Shown in pieces: positions 50,939 to 59,115 of a DNA stretch of 64,000 nt. The stretch's first letter is position 1. Each line of letters starts with the position of its first letter. Origin of the DNA: Paenibacillus curdlanolyticus YK9 (GTDB taxonomy: Bacteria > Bacillota > Bacilli > Paenibacillales > Paenibacillaceae); NCBI RefSeq assembly GCF_000179615.1, contig NZ_AEDD01000002.1, positions 434,001-498,000 of the forward strand, given 5' to 3'. Both the position numbers and the translations under genes were made by a program. The notes under the pieces are model-generated. The model did no database searches, was not told the origin of the DNA, and worked only from the letters and a program-made list of their open reading frames with translations.

Positions 50939-51901
50939 TCACTTGCTTGCTGGCTGCTGAATGGCATAGGTCCGATCCTCAGGTCCAACCGTTTCCGGTC
51001 GCACCCCGTCTAACGATTCAATATATGAGCATACGCTCAAATAAAGCCTCGGTTTGCCTGTTAGAAATCTAAGATCGCTACCGCCATGCTCGGAGATGAG
51101 CAGCTCGCAAATGATGCGGGCGCTCTTCATCCCGCCGCGCAAATAACGTTGGGTCGGCTCTTGCAGCGCATAAGGAAGCTCCCATAGCGGCGGCTCCTGT
51201 TGTTTCTGCTGTTTCTGTTGATTCTGATGCTCCTCTACTGCGTCTTGCCATGCAAACAGATCCATCGGCGCTTCGACTGCCTTCACTGGAGCAGCAATCG
51301 GCCGCGGCTCCACCTTCGGTGTGCTCCGAACGGATTGCGCGGCAGCGCGAATTTGGCGAAGCCGATTGATTTGGCGCTCTAAGAGCGGCAAGCCAAGTCT
51401 CAGATGATCCGCTACGTCATCAGGCAGCCGCTCCATCTGGAGCAGCTCAGGATCCTGCGTCCACCCGCTATTGCGCTTGATTAACAGCTCATCCAGCTCG
51501 TAATCGATCGCTTCGAAGCCTTTTTTAATGGCAGATACGACCGAACTGTCGATCGCCAAATGCTCTTTGAGATGCTCGATGCCAAAATGCTTCACCTCGC
51601 CCGTTTCTTTATGCTCGACACGATGCTGATATCGAAGCGGCCTGCCGCACTCGCAGCGCAAATCAGGCGAAACCATCCCAGCATCCACATATCCTGTATA
51701 AATCCAATCGTTAAGCAGCAGCTCAATCTGAGCAGCATCCGTGTCTTCTGGAATGTGGAAGCCCTTTTGCTTAGCCATCTCGTTCGCGAAAACCGTTCGG
51801 CGTCCGCGGATTAACGATTCCGAGATATATTGCTGCTGCTGCTCGCTCAGCGTCTGGACAAGCCGATCACGATCCTCAACTGCTAAAATCAGTTTCCCCA
51901 C
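50939..51901 (-). CDS. Unknown protein with zinc-ribbon-like Cys pair (DUF3895-like)
   Basis: A 320-residue cytoplasmic protein starting at GTG. The N-terminal ~60 residues are helical and Gln-rich (LVQTLSEQQQQYISESL). LRCECGRPLRYQHRVEH (about residues 82-98) gives a CxC plus His metal-site candidate, followed by HFGIEHLKEHLAI. A central helical part precedes a Pro/Gln-rich linker with QQKQQKQQ (about 230-240), and the C-terminal ~70 residues (YLRGGMKSARIICELLIS) look like the DUF3895 domain known from Paenibacillus and Bacillus. The function is unknown. Confidence 0.6.
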   Translation of the reverse strand: MGKLILAVEDRDRLVQTLSEQQQQYISESLIRGRRTVFANEMAKQKGFHIPEDTDAAQIELLLNDWIYTGYVDAGMVSPDLRCECGRPLRYQHRVEHKETGEVKHFGIEHLKEHLAIDSSVVSAIKKGFEAIDYELDELLIKRNSGWTQDPELLQMERLPDDVADHLRLGLPLLERQINRLRQIRAAAQSVRSTPKVEPRPIAAPVKAVEAPMDLFAWQDAVEEHQNQQKQQKQQEPPLWELPYALQEPTQRYLRGGMKSARIICELLISEHGGSDLRFLTGKPRLYLSVCSYIESLDGVRPETVGPEDRTYAIQQPASK

Positions 51902-51998
51902 CTGCTCCCTCTGTTAGTCTAATCACCCATGATTAGCTAAAGTATAGCATATTGACGGAAGCCGGTTTGCTGATGGAAGCAGAAATAACTTGTTTCCG

Positions 51999-52035
51999 AA
52001 AAAACCTCCATGCCGCTTCCGGCAATGGAGGTTTT
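51999..52035 (-). terminator. Terminator of the DHA2 transporter gene
   Basis: On the minus strand AAAACCTCCAT and ATGGAGGTTTT flank an inner GCCGGAAGCGGC hairpin, followed by TTTTTTCGG; 18 bases past the stop. Confidence 0.9.
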
Positions 52036-52053
52036 GATCAAGGTCAATTCACT

Positions 52054-53523
52054 CTAGGCTGGCTCTTTCACTGGCTCTTCATGCGGCTTTACTTTGCGAA
52101 TAAAGAAGGCGAGAATAAGCGCAACGACCGACATCCATGTTGCCACCACGAACGAATGGTTGATGCCATAAATCGTCGCTTCGTGCACAACGCCAGCCAT
52201 TTTGGTTTTATCCGAAGGGTCGATGCCGTTCTGTGCTACCAAATGCTTCACTTGAGAAGCGGTTTTATTCGACATGATCGTAACTAGGAACGCCGTACCC
52301 AGCGCACCTGCAACGTTACGTAGCGTTTGCGACATCGCAGAGCCATGGGCGTTCAAGCGCTGCGGCAGCTGATTCATACCAGCCGTCTGGATCGGCATCA
52401 TCAGCATGGACATACCGAACATCCGCAGCGAGTACATGAGAAGCATGTGCATGTACGTCGTGTCCGAAGTCAGGTGACTGAACTCGTAAGTCGTAAATAC
52501 AGTAATGATCAATCCGACTACCGAAAGCCAACGTGCACCGACTTTATCGAAAATAATGCCGGTAATCGGCGACATGATACCCATCAGGATTGCACCTGGC
52601 AAGAGGAGCAAACCAGATTTCAGCGGCGAAAACCCTTGAATTTGCTGCAAATAAATCGGAAGCAGGATCATGCCGGAGAACATCGCCATCGTAATGATCA
52701 CGTTAATAACGGTCGTCAGCGAGTACATGCTGTATTTGAATACGCGCATCTCGAGGATCGGCTTTGCGACCGTCATTTCCCGCCATACGAACAGGATCAA
52801 GGAAAGGCATCCCACGATCAAGCTTGCAATAACCGTTGCGCTGTCCCAGCCATCGCTGCCTGCATCGCTGAAGCCATAGAGCAAGCCGCCGAAGCCAAGC
52901 GTCGACAGCACAACGCCTAAATAATCGAGATTCGATTTTGCATTGCGCGTTACGTTTTTCATGGAAATTGCACCGAAGATCAAACCGAACAACGAAATCG
53001 GCAGTACGATGTAGAACAGGACACGCCACGAGTGATGCTCAACAACCCATCCAGACAACGTAGGTCCGACTGCCGGCGCGAAGATCATGGCTAGACCCAT
53101 CATCCCCATTGCTTTCCCGCGCTGTTCGATTGGGAAAATCGTCAAGAACACAATCGACATCAGCGGCATCAGAATGCCTGCGCCTGCTGCTTGTACGATA
53201 CGACCCGTAAGAAGAATCTCAAATGAGGTCGCTAATGCGCTTATTAACGTACCTGCGGTAAATAAACTAACTGCTGTAATAAACAGTTTGCGCGTCGTAA
53301 ACCGCTCGATGAGATACGCGCTGATCGGAATCAATACGCCGTTGACGAGCATATAGCCGGTCGACAGCCACTGAGCTGTATTGGCTTCAACGTTCAAATC
53401 CTTCATAATGCTTGGCAGCGCTACGTTTAGCAGCGTTTGACTTAGAATGGCAACGAATGCCGCGATTAGTAATGAAGCTACGATTGGCCCTCTTCTGATA
53501 ACTGCTCCTGCTGAATTACTCAT
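52054..53523 (-). CDS. DHA2-family drug:H+ antiporter (EmrB/QacA type)
   Basis: A 489-residue MFS protein with fourteen predicted helices, the DHA2 layout. Marks are SQTLLNVALPSIMKDLNVEA at helix 1, QWLSTGYMLVNGVLIPISAYLIERFTTRKLF (in parts; loop 2-3), GRIVQAAGAGILMPLMSIVFL, and motif C in IFAPAVGPTLSGWVVEHHSWR. It likely exports drugs or host-derived lipophilic compounds. Its start overlaps the stop of the preceding MarR gene by 8 bases, so the pair is cotranscribed and MarR-controlled. Confidence 0.92.
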   Translation of the reverse strand: MSNSAGAVIRRGPIVASLLIAAFVAILSQTLLNVALPSIMKDLNVEANTAQWLSTGYMLVNGVLIPISAYLIERFTTRKLFITAVSLFTAGTLISALATSFEILLTGRIVQAAGAGILMPLMSIVFLTIFPIEQRGKAMGMMGLAMIFAPAVGPTLSGWVVEHHSWRVLFYIVLPISLFGLIFGAISMKNVTRNAKSNLDYLGVVLSTLGFGGLLYGFSDAGSDGWDSATVIASLIVGCLSLILFVWREMTVAKPILEMRVFKYSMYSLTTVINVIITMAMFSGMILLPIYLQQIQGFSPLKSGLLLLPGAILMGIMSPITGIIFDKVGARWLSVVGLIITVFTTYEFSHLTSDTTYMHMLLMYSLRMFGMSMLMMPIQTAGMNQLPQRLNAHGSAMSQTLRNVAGALGTAFLVTIMSNKTASQVKHLVAQNGIDPSDKTKMAGVVHEATIYGINHSFVVATWMSVVALILAFFIRKVKPHEEPVKEPA

Positions 53524-53968
53524 GGTTCTGTCCCTCTTTTGCGTTATTTAGAATAGATACGATTTCTTTATGAATCCGCAATAGCGTCGCATGATCCTCG
53601 TCTGATGTCTGTCGTAAAGGAAGCAGCCGCTTTAACCGAGTCTCATACATTTTCTCCCAAAGCAATTTTCCTTCTTCCGTTAATTCCAGCTTCACCGATC
53701 TTCGGTCCGTTTCTGATCGTTCGCGAGAAACCCAGCCAGCCTTCACCATCCTGTCAATTACGCCGCTCGATGTGCTGTTCGTCGAGTAAATGAGCTCTGC
53801 CAGCTCAGACAAGCCGATGCCAGGACATTGATCCAATGTTTTCAGCACCAAATATTGAACGGGCGTCACGCCATATTGTTGAGCAGCGCTAGACAGCGTA
53901 TGGTAAAAAGCTTTGTTTACCTCGCGGAATGATGCAAAAACATCATGCACACGCTGAAAATCGCCCAT
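53516..53968 (-). CDS. MarR-family regulator of the DHA2 transporter
   Basis: A 150-residue MarR protein. The wHTH reads TPVQYLVLKTLDQCPGIGLSELAELIYSTNSTSSGVIDRMVKAGWV (in parts, about residues 36-80), with the wing SETDRRSVKLELTEEG. The ATG at 53968 follows GGAGGAGGT by 5 bases; the frame continues upstream through the promoter region and is not used. A candidate operator lies next to the -10 box. It probably represses itself and the efflux gene until a phenolic or drug ligand binds. Confidence 0.88.
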   Translation of the reverse strand: MGDFQRVHDVFASFREVNKAFYHTLSSAAQQYGVTPVQYLVLKTLDQCPGIGLSELAELIYSTNSTSSGVIDRMVKAGWVSRERSETDRRSVKLELTEEGKLLWEKMYETRLKRLLPLRQTSDEDHATLLRIHKEIVSILNNAKEGQNHE

Positions 53969-54001
53969 AACGGGACCTCCTCCCCTTATAGTTATTACAC
54001 A

Positions 54002-54025
54002 AATAGTTCGTATGCGAATTATATT
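54002..54025. promoter_or_regulatory. MarR operator candidate upstream of the DHA2 operon
   Basis: AATAGTTCG-TATG-CGAATTATATT carries TTCG/CGAA arms extended by AT-rich symmetric flanks. It overlaps the -10 region of a minus-strand promoter whose -35 TTGACG is at 54049-54044, 17 bases upstream of TAATAT. Confidence 0.5.
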
Positions 54026-54177
54026 ACTCCTAACGATTCGGTTCGTCAAATTATTTTGTTTCATTGCGCCAAGCTTCATGTGAGGAGGGTTCTGGAATTG
54101 ACGGATATTGGCACGTCCATTACAATTAGACCATTTGATGCCATCGTGGTAATGTACATGAAGATAAGGGGAAAACC

Positions 54178-55470
54178 ATGAGTCGTAGCGATAAGAAAAT
54201 AAAGGTAGGATTGGCTTTGAAGTGGCTTATCCTATGTATGCTTATTGGAGCGATGGTCGGTACGGCGTCCTCCCTCTTCCTCTACGGATTGGAGCTCGTA
54301 ACCGACGCGCGAGTCAGCCATTCGTGGCTGTTATGGCTGCTGCCGGTCGGCGGCGCCTTCATCAGCTGGCTCTATATGAGATACGGAGGCGCAGCAGCCA
54401 AAGGAAACAATCTGATCCTTGAGCAATCTTACGAGGCGCCAGAGGTGCGCGTCCCTTTACGGATGGGGCCACTCGTTCTATTAGGCACTTGGATGACTCA
54501 TTTGCTTGGAGGGTCTGCCGGACGTGAAGGCACGGCTGTCCAGATTGGCGGAAGCTTGGCCGAGCAGGCAGGACGATGGTTTAAGCTGACGCCGCATGAG
54601 CGCCGTGTCGTGCTGCTATGCGGCATCAGCAGCGGATTCGGTTCCGTCTTCGGGACGCCGCTCGCAGGAGCCATATTCGGCGTGGAGCTGCTCGCCAAAG
54701 GCCGGCTCTGGCGATTTGCAGCATTGCTTCCTTGCCTTCTATCAAGTTTGGCTGCTGATCAGATCACGAAAGCTTGGGGAACGGAGCATTCGCATTATTG
54801 GATTGGCATTGTCCCTGCATTATCCTTAGCACTGCTGCTTAAAGTCATTGGCGCTTCCGTCTTATTTGGTCTTGCTGCCCTTATTTTTAGCCAATTGACC
54901 CATTTCTTAAAAGCGTGGTTTACGCGCTTGATTCCTTACGCACCAGCTAAGAGCTTTGTTGGCGGCGTGCTAGTTATTGCGCTGGTCTATGCAGCTGGCA
55001 CCAGACAATATATTGGACTGGGCTTGCCGCTTATCGCCCAATCCTTCCATGAGGCTGCGTCTCCCCTTGCCTTTGCTTGGAAAACGCTGTTCACCTCGCT
55101 TACATTAGGCGCAGGCTACCAGGGCGGCGAGGTTACGCCTTTATTCGCGATCGGCGCTTTGCTGGGCAGTGCGTTGGCTGGGCTCTTGCATGTATCCATA
55201 CCATTGTTAGCCGCCGTGGGATTGATAAGTGTGTTTAGCGGCGCCGCCAATACGCCATTCGCATGCTTCGTCATGGGGCTGGAGCTGTTCGGCGTTGACG
55301 GCGCGATCTATCTGTTCATCGGCTGCATCGTCGCATGGATTTGCTCGCTTCACACCGGTATTTACACATCGCAGCGAATCGGCGGAATCAAAGCCCGCCT
55401 AATGCGAATGCCTGAACAGCAGACCATCGGCGGAGCAAAGCTTCGACTTATACGCAATAAGCGCGTGTAA
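54178..55470 (+). CDS. CLC-family chloride channel/transporter
   Basis: A 430-residue CLC membrane protein. The selectivity-filter segment is GGSAGREGTAVQIGG (about residues 111-125; GREGT in place of GREGP), followed by GISSGFGSVFGTPLAGAIFGVELL, and the late motif GYQGGEVTPLFAIGALLG. There is no C-terminal CBS domain, as in the short bacterial forms. AGGGGAAAA precedes the ATG. Whether it is a channel or a Cl-/H+ (or fluoride) exchanger cannot be told; the gating Glu of ClcA (GREG) is present, which favours transport of chloride with protons. Confidence 0.9.
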   Translation: MSRSDKKIKVGLALKWLILCMLIGAMVGTASSLFLYGLELVTDARVSHSWLLWLLPVGGAFISWLYMRYGGAAAKGNNLILEQSYEAPEVRVPLRMGPLVLLGTWMTHLLGGSAGREGTAVQIGGSLAEQAGRWFKLTPHERRVVLLCGISSGFGSVFGTPLAGAIFGVELLAKGRLWRFAALLPCLLSSLAADQITKAWGTEHSHYWIGIVPALSLALLLKVIGASVLFGLAALIFSQLTHFLKAWFTRLIPYAPAKSFVGGVLVIALVYAAGTRQYIGLGLPLIAQSFHEAASPLAFAWKTLFTSLTLGAGYQGGEVTPLFAIGALLGSALAGLLHVSIPLLAAVGLISVFSGAANTPFACFVMGLELFGVDGAIYLFIGCIVAWICSLHTGIYTSQRIGGIKARLMRMPEQQTIGGAKLRLIRNKRV

Positions 55471-55483
55471 CCGATCATACAAG

Positions 55484-55533
55484 AAAAGGACAGCTCCGTT
55501 GGTCATGATATGACCTCGGAGCTGTCCTTTTTT
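55484..55533. terminator. Bidirectional terminator after the CLC gene
   Basis: AAAAGGACAGCTCCG and CGGAGCTGTCCTTTT form a perfect 15-bp stem around an 18-base loop, with T6 on the plus strand and A-run on the left for the minus strand. Confidence 0.92.
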
Positions 55534-55563
55534 GTTTCTCTCGCCAACCCGTAACGCGATCCG

Positions 55564-55935
55564 TTAGCCTTCCAGCGGGATCCGATAGGAGGAACGATGC
55601 TCGACGATATGCTCGCCTTGGTTAAATACCCAGTTAAACTCAAACGTATGTCCCTCGTAGCCGGTCCGCTTGCGGATATCCGGCACGATCACGTCGCCCA
55701 GATTCGTCCGAATGGTCTGCTCAATTGTGTTTAAGCGCTCTTCGTTCGCGATCCGCTGTTGCTCGGCCTCTGCTTCATTAGCAGCCGTTTGCATGAAATA
55801 CGCAAAAGCAATCTCATCCTCAGGCAGTGTCAGCACTTCCAGCATGCCTGAACCGCGGAACACTTCCTTGACTGTGTCCAGCCAATCCTTATACAAATTG
55901 ATGGACACTTCATAGGCTTGCATTTCGCTGCTCAT
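55564..55935 (-). CDS. Conserved hypothetical protein, 123 residues
   Basis: A small acidic cytoplasmic protein with AAGGGAGAGA upstream of its ATG. The N-terminal half is helical (INLYKDWLDTVKEVFRGSGM; EAEAEQQRIANEERLNTIEQ), and the C-terminus is probably a beta hairpin (TGYEGHTFEFNWVFNQGEH). No Cys, no membrane segment, no known motif. It sits between a terminator and an unrelated ArsR gene. I do not recognise the family. Confidence 0.55.
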   Translation of the reverse strand: MSSEMQAYEVSINLYKDWLDTVKEVFRGSGMLEVLTLPEDEIAFAYFMQTAANEAEAEQQRIANEERLNTIEQTIRTNLGDVIVPDIRKRTGYEGHTFEFNWVFNQGEHIVEHRSSYRIPLEG

Positions 55936-56014
55936 GACCCAATCTCTCCCTTACGTACAGTTCGTATTCACCAGCATAATACGAGAAGGGATCATAAGGC
56001 AACTGCTTTCGCGG

Positions 56015-56347
56015 TCAATTCTCGTCCTGCTCCACGAACCGCTTGAGGGCAAGCAGCTTGTTTTCCCAGAATCGCTCATAATAAGATAACCAGCGTTTCA
56101 ATTCCAGCAGCGGTTCCGGCTCCAGCTTATAGCGGGTTTCGCGTCCGACCTTCCGTTCCTTTAACAGCCCCGCATCCGTCAAAATGCGAAGATGCTTCGA
56201 TACGGCTGTCCTTGTCATAGGGAAGTAGCCCGAAATCGTTGTCACTGGCATCTCTTGATCGCCTAGAAGCTGGAGAAGCTGACGTCTCGTCGGATCCGCT
56301 ATCGCGTGAAAAACATCCGGTTTCTCTGATGCTGAACCTTGGGCCAT
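56015..56347 (-). CDS. ArsR-family regulator paired with AHSA1 protein
   Basis: A 110-residue ArsR/SdpR-like wHTH: DVFHAIADPTRRQLLQLLGD, then VTTISGYFPMTRTAVSKHLRILTDAGLL and the wing VGRETRYKLEPEPL. The C-terminal tail LSYYERFWENKLLALKRFV is the usual end of SdpR-type regulators coupled to SRPBCC proteins. The ATG at 56347 follows the stop of the AHSA1 gene after one base, so they are translated together. The order (AHSA1 first) is the reverse of the more common ArsR-AHSA1 order. It likely controls its own operon. Confidence 0.88.
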   Translation of the reverse strand: MAQGSASEKPDVFHAIADPTRRQLLQLLGDQEMPVTTISGYFPMTRTAVSKHLRILTDAGLLKERKVGRETRYKLEPEPLLELKRWLSYYERFWENKLLALKRFVEQDEN

Positions 56348-56348
56348 A

Positions 56349-56774
56349 TTAGCCTTGCACGTAGCCGCTAAGCTTCTTAACCAATCCGACCCAACCGCCA
56401 TTCATGCGATCGCGCACGATCGCATGCGGCTCGCCAAACTCCGTAACGCCTTCCGCGCTCCATCCGCTATGCGTTAGCGTAAACTCCGTCTGATCGCCTT
56501 GCGCGACGAGCTGGAAACGAAGCGTCCAATCTCTTCCCCACGTAAACGCCAATCCGTTAGGCGGATCGATCTCCGTCACTTTGCACGGGGAGTTGCCCCA
56601 CTGTCCCGCGTTCAATTCAAATTCAAAGCCTACAATCGGCTGAAAATTGTTCGGCATAAACCATGCGCCTATTCCTTCCGCCGTTGCTACCGCGTTCCAC
56701 ACTTTGTCGATCGGTGCGTTCAATACGATGGTTTGTACGATATCAGGCAATTGGTTAACAGTCTGTTGATCCAT
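56349..56774 (-). CDS. AHSA1/SRPBCC domain protein
   Basis: A 141-residue START-like (SRPBCC) protein of the activator-of-Hsp90-ATPase type. Matches are IVLNAPIDKVWNAVATAEGIGAWFMPN (in parts, N-terminus), VTEIDPPNGLAFTWG and FTLTHSGWSAEG, ending in GGWVGLVKKLSGYVQG. These domains bind small hydrophobic ligands; the role in bacteria is unclear, often stress-linked. It is the first gene of a two-gene operon with ArsR. Confidence 0.88.
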   Translation of the reverse strand: MDQQTVNQLPDIVQTIVLNAPIDKVWNAVATAEGIGAWFMPNNFQPIVGFEFELNAGQWGNSPCKVTEIDPPNGLAFTWGRDWTLRFQLVAQGDQTEFTLTHSGWSAEGVTEFGEPHAIVRDRMNGGWVGLVKKLSGYVQG

Positions 56775-56966
56775 GGATAAAGTCTCCTGTCACGATAAAT
56801 TGTGAAACCATTTGGTTTCATATCGGAGTATATGACACCGTATGGTTTCGTGTCAATTCCTACTTTTATCCTGTCCACTTCCTTGTGAAGGAATGCAAAA
56901 AAACCCTTCCCTCACAAGGAGAAGAAGAGCTTGCCGTGCATTAGATTTATTTATGATGATCGATAA

Positions 56967-57320
56967 TTACTCGATGTTATCCAAATTGCTAATAACGAAA
57001 CCGAAAATAACGACAAATAAAATAATATATAGGCCAATGCCGATTGCCGCCAAAATGAGCGATGCTTTGGCATAATTGGCTTTATTCGGATTCGTGTTGC
57101 TGCCAAAGCCCCAGACGAATAGCATGATGATGTTCACGATCGGAATCATGAGAATGAAATTGGTTAACAGCCAGTTTTTGACCGTCATCACTTCAGCAAC
57201 GTTCGGCTGGTTGCCATAATTGCCGTTATTGCCATTGTAATATGGCCCGTTATTATTACTGTTGTTGCTGCCATTTCCATAGAATTGCGGCTGTTGATTG
57301 TAGTTACCGTTCTCGTTCAT
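56967..57320 (-). CDS. Small membrane protein with Asn/Gly-rich N-terminus
   Basis: A 117-residue protein with AGGGGGC before its ATG. The first ~42 residues are low-complexity Asn/Gly/Tyr/Gln (NNSNNNGPYYNGNNGNYG). Two membrane helices follow (about residues 49-70 and 83-107), with the conserved-looking loop WGFGSNTNPNKANYAKASLI between. Similar two-helix proteins with disordered heads are common in Bacillota and Paenibacillus; their function is unknown. No partner genes. Confidence 0.7.
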   Translation of the reverse strand: MNENGNYNQQPQFYGNGSNNSNNNGPYYNGNNGNYGNQPNVAEVMTVKNWLLTNFILMIPIVNIIMLFVWGFGSNTNPNKANYAKASLILAAIGIGLYIILFVVIFGFVISNLDNIE

Positions 57321-57416
57321 TCGTAATGCCCCCTGTATGTAGTTGGATAATCGAATATCCCTTTATAGTATAAATATTATTTTCCAATAAATCCATAATA
57401 ATATGTTCATAGCAAC

Positions 57417-57448
57417 AAAAAACTTCCGCGCAAGCAACCACGGAAGCT
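57417..57448 (-). terminator. Terminator of the spore lipoprotein gene
   Basis: On the minus strand AGCTTCCG and CGGAAGTT close a 12-base loop, followed by TTTTTG; 27 bases past the stop. Confidence 0.75.
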
Positions 57449-57475
57449 CTTTGTCCTCGCCTTCAAGTGCACGCC

Positions 57476-58180
57476 TTATTTCCCAGCCAACTCCAATAAC
57501 GTTCGAATCCCCTTCGCGATTTCTTTAGGAGAAGCGCCATCTGACGTGTCGCGATGAAGCTTGCTAATCACCTTGACTGCTTCGGATGATTCGACAGTCA
57601 GCACCTTTGTTTTCACGCCAAGAATCGTTTGGATGGCTGACGATGCTTGCGCCATATTGGTGGCGGATGCTTGCTGAAGGGACGATTCACCGACGGAATC
57701 GACTCGGCTATTGCGTTCGTTCCCCTGCCCTACGCCGCCGCTTAATACTTTCTGTTGGAGCGGATCGTAGCGGGAGGCCGAGGAAACCGATTTGTCCGAA
57801 GCTACGATGACAAGATCATCTACGACGAACACTTTGACACCCTGAATGCCTTCCCCGCTTAACCGCGATTCCAGATGAGATGAGAATCCGCCGCTGTGCA
57901 GCCCCGAGCTGCCAATTCTGCTGTACACATTCGTGCCTAACCCGTAGGTTGTATGCCCGATACTGTTCGTTGTCAGCTGCTTCTCTCGGTCAGCGCTTGG
58001 TATGAGATAAGAATCATGCTGCTGCATTTGGATCGGGTGCAAATGGTCGGGGCTCGTTGATTTCGTCGTTAATCGTGGAAGCTCCTCTTGCTTATAGTGC
58101 GCCCCGCAGCCTGTCAAAACGACTGCAGCCGTTAATCCCGCCAATGCTGCTTTGGCAGCGAATCTGAACCGATGTGTCAC
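57476..58180 (-). CDS. YhcN/YlaJ-family sporulation lipoprotein
   Basis: A lipoprotein of about 234 residues. The GTG start at 58180 lies 6 bases after GGAGGA; the ATG two codons earlier is too close to that site. The signal ends in the lipobox VLTGC (Cys25). The mature protein has IQGVKVFVVDDLVIVASDK and, further on, AIQTILGVKTKVLTVESSEAVKVI, the YhcN/YlaJ pattern of forespore inner-membrane lipoproteins that influence germination and outgrowth. Alone on the minus strand, divergent from the GMC cassette. Forespore expression is expected from the family but no promoter was read with confidence. Confidence 0.85.
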   Translation of the reverse strand: MTHRFRFAAKAALAGLTAAVVLTGCGAHYKQEELPRLTTKSTSPDHLHPIQMQQHDSYLIPSADREKQLTTNSIGHTTYGLGTNVYSRIGSSGLHSGGFSSHLESRLSGEGIQGVKVFVVDDLVIVASDKSVSSASRYDPLQQKVLSGGVGQGNERNSRVDSVGESSLQQASATNMAQASSAIQTILGVKTKVLTVESSEAVKVISKLHRDTSDGASPKEIAKGIRTLLELAGK

Positions 58181-58310
58181 GCTCATTCCTCCGATCAATC
58201 ATGTACAGAATGTAGGTCTTCCTCTAGGGTGGCACCGCATACCGGAATGTATAAATGAAACACCGTGGAAAATACTATCACGGAATACGAATTACTGGAG
58301 GTGGACTGTG

Positions 58311-59093
58311 ATGCGAGACAATAATGGAAAGCGCCCACCAGCGGTTGTAAAAGAGCCCTCCCGGCGCCAATTCCTCGTTAATTCCGGGTTTGCGCTCGGT
58401 GGCGTCGTCGTCGGCGGCGCGATTGGCGCGCTCGTCGGGCGCAAGGACACGAATGAAACGGAGAAAACGCCCGTAACCGACAATACGGAGACGAAACCGG
58501 CCGCTCCAGCCAATTTTAACCGGGCACTTATGTTTTTCACACCAGAGCAATTCGCGATCGTGAATGCAGCAACGGAACGAATTTTCCCAGCCGATGAGAA
58601 TGGCGCAGGAGCAAGCGCGCTAGGCGTTGCCTTCTTTATCGATCACCAGCTTGCTGGCGATTATGGCTTTAACTCCCGCGAATATATGTCCCCTCCTTTC
58701 TTCCAAGGGGAGAAAGTACAGGGTTACCAAGGCCGGTTAAAACGCCGCGAAATTTATGAAATCGGCATCCGGGAGCTGAACAATTACAGCCAGACGAAGC
58801 TGCAAAAGAAATTCGTTGAGCTAACGCCCGAAGAGCAGGACACGGTATTGAAAGCGTTCGAGGCCGATGAGCCGCAAATTACGACCATTTCGCCGAGCGG
58901 CTTCTTCCGCATGCTGCGTGCGAATACGCTGGAAGGCGCATATAGCGATCCGTTATATGGCGGCAATGCGAACATGGAAGGCTGGCGCATGCGCAACTAT
59001 CCGGGCAATCAGATGAGCTATGCCGCGATCATCGAGAAACCGTTCGTCGCGATGGAGCCCGTGAGCTTGCAAGAGCATATGTCATCTCATTAA
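58311..59093 (+). CDS. Gluconate 2-dehydrogenase subunit 3-like protein with Tat signal
   Basis: A 260-residue small subunit of a membrane-bound GMC-type dehydrogenase. The N-terminus is a twin-arginine signal: SRRQFL at residues 17-22, followed by a hydrophobic stretch (VNSGFALGGVVVGGAIGALVG, in parts). The mature part matches gluconate 2-dehydrogenase subunit 3: FFTPEQFAIVNAATERIFPADE, then AGDYGFNSREYMSPPFF and FRMLRANTLEGAYSDPLYGGN. Only this subunit carries the Tat signal, so it should carry the folded flavoprotein across. GGAGGTG lies upstream; the start may be this ATG or the GTG just before it. Confidence 0.92.
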   Translation: MRDNNGKRPPAVVKEPSRRQFLVNSGFALGGVVVGGAIGALVGRKDTNETEKTPVTDNTETKPAAPANFNRALMFFTPEQFAIVNAATERIFPADENGAGASALGVAFFIDHQLAGDYGFNSREYMSPPFFQGEKVQGYQGRLKRREIYEIGIRELNNYSQTKLQKKFVELTPEEQDTVLKAFEADEPQITTISPSGFFRMLRANTLEGAYSDPLYGGNANMEGWRMRNYPGNQMSYAAIIEKPFVAMEPVSLQEHMSSH

Positions 59094-59115
59094 TCGAAGG
59101 AGGCAGGCAGATTCG

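Noticed and set aside
51180-51250. Short CAG/CTG-rich repeat in the DUF3895-like gene
   Set aside because: It encodes the Gln-rich linker (QQKQQKQQ) in frame; a low-complexity protein linker and not a DNA repeat system.
58200-58300. Sigma-G-like promoter for the YhcN-type gene
   Set aside because: The best pair (TGATAG and CATTTAT with about 16 bases between) is too far from the consensus to annotate.
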